The notes under the pieces were generated by a model. That model saw only the letters and a program-made list of their open reading frames with translations. It did no database searches and was not told where the DNA came from. The translations under genes and the position numbers were made by a program. DNA of 25,274 nt, from the IMG/VR virus record IMGVR_UViG_3300010354_000582, positions 1 through 25,274 of that record; one strand, given 5' to 3'. This DNA comes from a virus. How positions within the stretch are numbered: position 1 is the first letter of the stretch; the number at the start of each line of letters is the position of its first letter. Shown piece after piece: positions 20,846 through 25,274 of this stretch.

Positions 20846-21865
20846 ATGGCGTCCTACACGAATCCGTCAAGCACCTACCTGACTTCCGCCACAAACTTTC
20901 AGGGCGTGCCCATCTCCCAACTCCTCGCAGCACTCGGCGCACCCGAGCCGTCCTCCACCTTCGCCGCTCCACCCGTCACCCAGCACGGTTTCGGTCTCCG
21001 CGGCATCCGTGGCTCGAAGCCCGACCCCCGCAATCGCCCGCGTCCCCGCGCGACTACACAGACCACTGCACAGACCACACAGACCGCGCCTGCCCCCGCC
21101 CCCACCACCGCAACCAGTTCCCTTGTCGATCCGGTCTCGACCCGTGGCCTTAAGGGCGCCGCACTCCAGAACGCCTACGCCCAGAACCGCGCAGCCATGC
21201 GCGCGCGTCGCCAGCAGGAAGCCCAGGACCTCGAAGCCACCAAGGCTGCCAACCGCGCACGGCTAAAGCAGGAAGCCATCGACCGGCCAAAGAAAGAAGC
21301 AGAGAAGGCCCTTGCAAAGTCGGATGCGGCACTAGCCCGAAACCTTCGGGAACCAGACCGTGGCTACGACAAGGCAGAAGCCGCGCGCCTTGCGCCGCGT
21401 ACACCTTCATCGACCTACACCGCCCCAGCCGCAACCCCCGTCTCTAGCCGATACCAGGAAGTCGAAGGCATGCTCGGCGACATGGAGGCCCGACAGGCCG
21501 CTCAGGACCTCGAAGCTCTCTACAACAGAGCTGCAATCTATTCCAAGTACGGAACTGATGAAGAGAGGCTTGCTGAACGCAATCGCCTTGAGGCAGATCA
21601 GGAAGTCCTCGACCGCAACGCAGCCCGCGCGCAGATGGCTGTTGACGAAATCCACGCACGGCAAAACGCGCGCCGCATTGCAGAAGCACACACACCCGAA
21701 AAGCTTCCCGAGATCAACGACCCTTCGCGTGTCCTAGATGCTTTAGGTCAAGCTTTCTCGCCCTCAAACTACTTTGGGGCTTATCCGTTGTACCGAACCT
21801 TTGCTGATCCGATCAGCGAGCTGTATCGCAAGGCATTCCCGCGCGGACCAATCTTCGTCCGGTGA
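20846..21865 (+). CDS. Ala/Arg/Gln-rich coiled-coil protein, first gene of the rightward arm
   Basis: 339 aa. The N-terminal 100 residues are Pro/Thr/Ala-rich and disordered. Residues about 105-280 are long charged helices (QNRAAMRARRQQEAQDLEATKAANRARLKQEA..., ARQAAQDLEALYNRAAIYSKYGTDEERLAERN). The C-terminus (LGQAFSPSNYFGAYPLYRTFADPISELYRKAFPRGPIFVR) is more hydrophobic. I do not recognise it; composition suggests a scaffold or internal virion protein. There is no clear SD, and only 26 bp separate it from the helicase start, so its promoter must overlap coding DNA. Confidence 0.65.
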   Translation: MASYTNPSSTYLTSATNFQGVPISQLLAALGAPEPSSTFAAPPVTQHGFGLRGIRGSKPDPRNRPRPRATTQTTAQTTQTAPAPAPTTATSSLVDPVSTRGLKGAALQNAYAQNRAAMRARRQQEAQDLEATKAANRARLKQEAIDRPKKEAEKALAKSDAALARNLREPDRGYDKAEAARLAPRTPSSTYTAPAATPVSSRYQEVEGMLGDMEARQAAQDLEALYNRAAIYSKYGTDEERLAERNRLEADQEVLDRNAARAQMAVDEIHARQNARRIAEAHTPEKLPEINDPSRVLDALGQAFSPSNYFGAYPLYRTFADPISELYRKAFPRGPIFVR

Positions 21866-22362
21866 GTACGGGAGAGAAACACGTCATCAGCTTTGGGCGC
21901 GGTGTGCGCCTGATGAGCGAGGCGTACTACATCGAGGAGTTGCGCGGCTTTGGCATTGACAAGCCACGCGCATTCCGTGCGCTGTGCCGTTCCATCTGCT
22001 GCCCAATCATCGTCCTGGGCCGGGTTGCGTTCGTGGACCCCGCCGTGTTCCAGGTCTGCATCAAGCACTTGTCGGTGCCGGGCAGTTTGGACTTCAACGG
22101 CCCGAACTCCAACATGAAGCCTGACCGCAAGCGCAGGCCCTACATCCGCACCAAGGTCCCTGCCCGCGAAGTCCGCCGCAACTGGAGGCTCGTGGTCCGC
22201 GCCATCATCGACTCCCGGCGGATGGTGGGGCTTCACTCCCCACCAGCAGAACGTGCAGCAATCAAGAGTGCGGCCGCGGAGTTGACCCGGTTTGTGCTTA
22301 CAATGATCCCATCCGGCGAACAGGAGCAGCAGGATGGCCAAGCAGTACAACCTCAAGCCTAA
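21862..22362 (+). CDS. Hypothetical basic protein
   Basis: 166 aa from a GTG that overlaps the previous stop (GTGA); an ATG at 21913 (MSEAYYIEELRGFGIDKPR) is an alternative start. The segment EAYYIEELRGFGIDKPRAFRALCRSICCPIIVLGRVAFVD looks like a helix-turn-helix followed by a strand pair. A basic stretch (MKPDRKRRPYIRTKVPAREVRRNWRLVVRAII) follows. DNA binding is plausible. It overlaps the next gene by 29 bp. Confidence 0.65.
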   Translation: MSTGEKHVISFGRGVRLMSEAYYIEELRGFGIDKPRAFRALCRSICCPIIVLGRVAFVDPAVFQVCIKHLSVPGSLDFNGPNSNMKPDRKRRPYIRTKVPAREVRRNWRLVVRAIIDSRRMVGLHSPPAERAAIKSAAAELTRFVLTMIPSGEQEQQDGQAVQPQA

Positions 22363-24250
22363 GGAGCTTCAGAGCGTTTGGCGAATGATGATTCGTTCGC
22401 AGGACTTCTCATTCTCCCCTGACCGAATCAACAACCTTATTGAGACGCTGGTGGGGCTCGGTGAGATCCGCAAGGAAGTTGCGGCTGAGGCGCGGGCAAT
22501 TGCTGCATACGGCGGCGAGATCATGTCGGGCCGCGGGCTGACTGAACGGACCGCTGATGTTCCGGAGGGTAAGTCGTTTGAAGAGTTGGATATGCGCAAT
22601 TACACCTCAGGTGTTGACCGTGAGGGATTGCGCGCTCGCGAGCGATTTGCGGAACCCGTCCGAAGACGCTTGCGGTTTGCATCTGACGTTGACCCTGGCA
22701 TTCTCCAGATCCTTCAGAAGTCCTTCAAGACCAACGAGGGAAAGCGGTTGTTCCGCCTTGTCCGCAACAAGGCAGTAGAAGAAGGGACCATTCCGCCCAC
22801 CAAAGTCACACGCGGATCCATTAGCGCAGAAGTGCGTGCGATGGCCCGCAAGGGCGGTGAGTACCAGGAACCCAAGATCCCTGGCAAGGTTGTCCGCCGT
22901 GCGCGCGCCCAGAACGCAGCAGAGGCAAGAAGGCTTGGCTGGTCTGGTCCACGAAAGGGATACCTAAATAGGACCGTTGAGTACGAGCGCGGTGGAGCAA
23001 CTTACGGGGAAGAACTGTCGGAGATGGAACCTGGCGGCCGCGGGCTCCCCATTGTCGGTGAAGCCCTTGGGGTATTTGGTAGCCAGAGTCCGGAAGAGCG
23101 GTTGCGTGGGAGCCAGGCTAAGGCGATTGCGCGGCTGGCTCGTCTTGCAAAGCCTGTTCCACTTGAGGGCGGTCGTGCTGCCGAACTCCAGAAGGACACC
23201 AGCGCAGAAGAAGCAAGGTCGGAACTGCTGGCGAAGAACACCCAGCGAATCCTTCGGTTTGTTGAACGTGCATTGCTCAACAAGATAAATTCTGGCAAGC
23301 TGAGTCCGAAACAAGAACGCAACGTCAAGCGTAAGCTTGAGAAACTCCGCGAAGGGCTCAATCAAGCGGACAAGAGAAGCCTCATCGGTGAGAGCATTGA
23401 CGTTGTTTCGAAGAAGGCGACCGGTCTCATGGGCCGGATCCTCAAGGCACCGAAGGCTGTCCGCGAACGACTTCGATCACTTGCGCTCCGCAACTCGCCG
23501 GAATTCAAGAGGGAACTCCAGAAGCTTGTTGCGGCCTACAAGGCTGAAGTCAAACTTCGTGAACGCGAGCGAGCCAAGGCAGAGAAGTCACGGCAACGCC
23601 CGCAGCGTGGATTCCGTCAGGTCAACGAGCGCGAGGTGTTGCGTGGACGCGTGGCCAAGTTTGAGCCCGATGTCCCACCAACCCCTGAAGAAGCCCGGCG
23701 TGCAGCGGAACGCGAGGCTCTGAGCCGCAATGCCAATGAACTTGGTAGGCGTGTTGGTGTCCGTAACCTCGAGGCGCAGGGTCGTGTTCGTCGGCTTCCA
23801 GGAGGACGCCCGGTCTTGCTTGCTGATATGTCCCCTCGGATTCTTGAGCAGCCCATCAAACCTCCGCCCGCAAGACAGACATTAAGTTTGTCGGAGGCTG
23901 GTGTTGCGGTTCCTCGAAGGACCGGAGGAGGCGAGTTTACTCTTGGGGTCGAGGACGATATTGAAGATTTGCGGGCCCGGGCTAAGTGGGAGAAAGAGAA
24001 TGCCGAATACGAGAGAAGGTTCAACGCTTTACTTGAGCGGCTTGAGCGCGGAGCGGCGGCTCGTGGCGACGAGGTTGGTCGGTACCGCAGAGAACAAGAG
24101 GCGAAGGCGGCAGCAGAGGCAGCTGCAATAGAAGCGCGCAACGCTGAAATTGCAGCTCGTGCCATGAAGCCTGGCGCACGGCGCAGGACGTTGTGGAAGA
24201 GCGCAAACCCCGTGGAGGTGCTGAGATGGCTGAGTCGAAGACCCCGATAA
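22334..24250 (+). CDS. Large basic helical protein, possible internal virion or scaffold protein
   Basis: 638 aa, start ATG 22334 with AGGAG in the leader. It is very rich in Arg, Glu, Ala and Lys, with long charged helices (residues about 270-420 and 560-620, e.g. LLAKNTQRILRFVERALLNKINSGKLSPKQERNVKRKLEKLREG). The N-terminal 60 residues (LKPKELQSVWRMMIRSQDFSFSPDRINNLIETLVGLGEI) are a compact helical domain. No known motif. Position upstream of the terminase genes and composition suggest a structural or DNA-condensing protein. The last bases overlap the next gene by 25 bp. Confidence 0.65.
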   Translation: MAKQYNLKPKELQSVWRMMIRSQDFSFSPDRINNLIETLVGLGEIRKEVAAEARAIAAYGGEIMSGRGLTERTADVPEGKSFEELDMRNYTSGVDREGLRARERFAEPVRRRLRFASDVDPGILQILQKSFKTNEGKRLFRLVRNKAVEEGTIPPTKVTRGSISAEVRAMARKGGEYQEPKIPGKVVRRARAQNAAEARRLGWSGPRKGYLNRTVEYERGGATYGEELSEMEPGGRGLPIVGEALGVFGSQSPEERLRGSQAKAIARLARLAKPVPLEGGRAAELQKDTSAEEARSELLAKNTQRILRFVERALLNKINSGKLSPKQERNVKRKLEKLREGLNQADKRSLIGESIDVVSKKATGLMGRILKAPKAVRERLRSLALRNSPEFKRELQKLVAAYKAEVKLRERERAKAEKSRQRPQRGFRQVNEREVLRGRVAKFEPDVPPTPEEARRAAEREALSRNANELGRRVGVRNLEAQGRVRRLPGGRPVLLADMSPRILEQPIKPPPARQTLSLSEAGVAVPRRTGGGEFTLGVEDDIEDLRARAKWEKENAEYERRFNALLERLERGAAARGDEVGRYRREQEAKAAAEAAAIEARNAEIAARAMKPGARRRTLWKSANPVEVLRWLSRRPR

Positions 24251-24666
24251 GGGCACTGCCGGGGGAGGAAGTGATCCGCTCGTACTTCGGGCTTGAGGGC
24301 GTCGCGTTGGCGATGCGGGAGAGCAATTGGGAAGTGCGGGAAGAGGTGGAACGGCTGGTGGGGTTCAGCCGGGATCCGGATCCGAAGGTGGCGATGGCGG
24401 CAATGAAGCAATTGCGGGGTGTGGTGAGGGAGACGGCGGAGATCAACGGTATCATCACGAGCCAGAACGCCGAGATCACGCACTCTGACGGGAACCAGAC
24501 CGTAAGGATTAGTGCGTCGGCGAAGCTGGTCCAGTCCCTGAAAGAGACCACTCACCATGTCCAAGTCCCAGACAGTCTCCCCTTCGCAGCCCAGTTCCTC
24601 CCCGCCCGTGATTCCGGATCATCTTCTCAGGGTGTACGAGACGCTGGCGCGTCTGACCCCAAGTGA
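24226..24666 (+). CDS. Possible small terminase or terminase-associated protein
   Basis: 146 aa. ATG 24226 has GGAGGT 7 nt upstream; a GTG at 24193 is rejected. The body is helical (EEVIRSYFGLEGVALAMRESNWEVREEVERLVGFSRDPDPKVAMAAMKQLRGVVRETAEI). Small-terminase-like proteins carry this kind of short helical-repeat segment and sit before TerL, but I cannot confirm the family. The C-terminal 37 codons overlap the next gene in a different frame, giving a Ser-rich tail. Confidence 0.5.
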   Translation: MAESKTPIRALPGEEVIRSYFGLEGVALAMRESNWEVREEVERLVGFSRDPDPKVAMAAMKQLRGVVRETAEINGIITSQNAEITHSDGNQTVRISASAKLVQSLKETTHHVQVPDSLPFAAQFLPARDSGSSSQGVRDAGASDPK

Positions 24667-24895
24667 TTGCTACCGGCTGGGTGCAGCGATCTTCCAGGAC
24701 ATCGGCATTCCGGAGCCCAGCCTATTTCGGGGCGTTGAGCCGCCGGAGATGGGCGTGATGTTCCGTGACGGCATCAAGGCGAACCCGGAGTGGTTCATGG
24801 TGTGCGAGGACCTAGGCCGCTTCGTGACGGACCCGCAGGTGATGGCCATTGCCCTGCTGCGCATCTCCGCCATTCGGATGGTGGGGAAGCGTTGA
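24557..24895 (+). CDS. Hypothetical 112-aa protein before TerL
   Basis: It begins with a Ser/Pro-rich leader (MSKSQTVSPSQPSSSPP) and continues with helices DHLLRVYETLARLTPSDCYRLGAAIFQDIG and VTDPQVMAIALLRISAIRMVG. Unrecognised. It overlaps the previous gene by 110 bp out of frame and the TerL start as TTGA. It has no strong SD, so coupling is likely. Confidence 0.55.
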   Translation: MSKSQTVSPSQPSSSPPVIPDHLLRVYETLARLTPSDCYRLGAAIFQDIGIPEPSLFRGVEPPEMGVMFRDGIKANPEWFMVCEDLGRFVTDPQVMAIALLRISAIRMVGKR

Positions 24896-25274
24896 GCGCG
24901 GTCCGCATCGAACGCAACCGCAACGACCTCTACCCGCTGCCTGCGGACTACCTCGAACTGACGCCGGAAGGCCAGCGATTGGCCCGCGTCAACGCATGTC
25001 GGCAATGGCTGGTGGGGGGCGAGCCGAACGAGCGGGCGCATGCGCTTGCTGCGTGCATCAACTTCTTTGATCGGTACTACCTGTATCCCGATTGGGAAGA
25101 AGAGTTCAATCCCTACTTCTACGATGACGATCCGATTGAATCACCGCTGGGGCATTTCGCCATTTACCGGCTGTGGGCGCTCGCATCACGCAGCGTCGCA
25201 ATTGCTCCGCGTGGCTTTGCCAAGAGCAATTGTTTCCGGAAGTCGGCACTCCTGCAAATGGTTAGCCGCCCGGC
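24892..25274 (+). CDS. Terminase large subunit, 5' part (cut by window edge)
   Basis: The reading frame is open from a TTG at 24892 to the right edge (127 codons plus two bases). The start overlaps the previous stop as TTGA. Residues about 103-123, SRSVAIAPRGFAKSNCFRKSA, hold the TerL Walker A-like motif APRGFAKS, preceded by the conserved PLGHFAIYRLWALA helix. TerL packages DNA into the prohead with ATP and cuts it with a C-terminal nuclease, which is outside the window. The TTG start is unusual; no in-frame ATG occurs before the motif. A dispersed 10-mer copy lies at 25008-25017. Confidence 0.8.
   Translation, partial: MSAVRIERNRNDLYPLPADYLELTPEGQRLARVNACRQWLVGGEPNERAHALAACINFFDRYYLYPDWEEEFNPYFYDDDPIESPLGHFAIYRLWALASRSVAIAPRGFAKSNCFRKSALLQMVSRP

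Larger units (their letters stand above)
866..25017. repeat. Dispersed 10-mer GCTGGTGGGG, 24 exact copies
   Basis: Exact copies start, on the plus strand, at 866, 1153, 2342, 2973, 9629, 10982, 11339, 13135, 14609, 16441, 16495, 16652, 22447, 24354 and 25008. Exact copies on the minus strand (CCCCACCAGC on plus) start at 3350, 4480, 7802, 9755, 10720, 12226, 13727, 16628 and 22238. Fifteen further sites keep TGGTGGGG but vary the first two bases (for example 9305, 10640, 11255, 15652, 16182, 17718 and 18540; minus strand 6999, 19348, 20148 and 21100). Copies lie in at least 14 genes and 4 intergenic sites. The motif includes the E. coli Chi octamer. Confidence 0.9.

Noticed and set aside
19407-20882. 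491-codon plus-strand ORF opposite the helicase
   Set aside because: It mirrors the helicase on the other strand, is very His/Pro/Arg-rich, has no SD, and shows no domain; the helicase frame has clear motifs.
866-25017. Explaining the 10-mer simply as E. coli Chi
   Set aside because: Chi (GCTGGTGG) is contained in it, but most octamers extend with GG and many variants keep TGGTGGGG while changing the first two bases, so Chi alone does not account for the pattern.

Overview
This window is a gene-dense, GC-rich piece of a tailed double-stranded DNA bacteriophage (Caudoviricetes-like). The evidence is a terminase large subunit start at the right edge, a family A DNA polymerase, an SF3-type phage helicase, many tiny overlapping ORFs joined by ATGA/GTGA/TGATG start-stop overlaps, and strong Shine-Dalgarno (SD) sequences. 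The host cannot be named. A lipobox protein in a cluster of small membrane proteins, and E. coli-type Chi octamers inside a dispersed motif, lean weakly towards a Gram-negative host. No tRNA, CRISPR array, integrase or transposase was found.

Layout: 1-20,819 is transcribed on the minus strand and 20,846-25,274 on the plus strand, with a head-to-head junction of only 26 bp. Reading the minus strand from right to left: SF3 helicase (20.8-19.4 kb); an 83-aa protein; a long non-coding segment that is a candidate origin or promoter (19.1-18.66 kb); a run of small genes, most followed by a GC-rich hairpin (18.66-15.9 kb), including an SSB-like protein, a zinc ribbon and a DUF669-like protein; a DUF932 protein; a structured non-coding segment (13.7-14.04 kb); NADAR and uracil-DNA glycosylase genes; small accessory proteins; DNA polymerase; more accessory proteins (DUF6878/DUF6915-like); an ERCC4-type nuclease; a three-gene virion-surface-like cassette with an SGNH hydrolase (7.5-4.7 kb); three small membrane proteins; a metallophosphoesterase; a small HExxH protein; and an operon of PD-(D/E)XK nuclease, an unknown protein and a Sak4-like RecA ATPase. 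The plus arm carries three unrecognised, probably virion or assembly, proteins, a possible small terminase, a small ORF and TerL.

The polymerase, helicase, Sak4-like ATPase, PD-(D/E)XK and ERCC4 nucleases, uracil-DNA glycosylase, SSB-like and DUF932 proteins together form a replication, recombination and repair set. The plus arm is the start of the packaging and head module.

The most striking observation is a dispersed 10-mer, GCTGGTGGGG, with 24 exact copies (15 on plus, 9 on minus) where well under one is expected. It lies in different genes, both orientations and four coding registers (PTS, PPA, LVG, AGG), and also in intergenic sites. It is absent from the SGNH/virion cassette and from 16.7-22.2 kb. 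It contains the E. coli Chi octamer but is longer and more conserved than Chi alone would require, so it looks like a DNA-level recognition site of unknown function.
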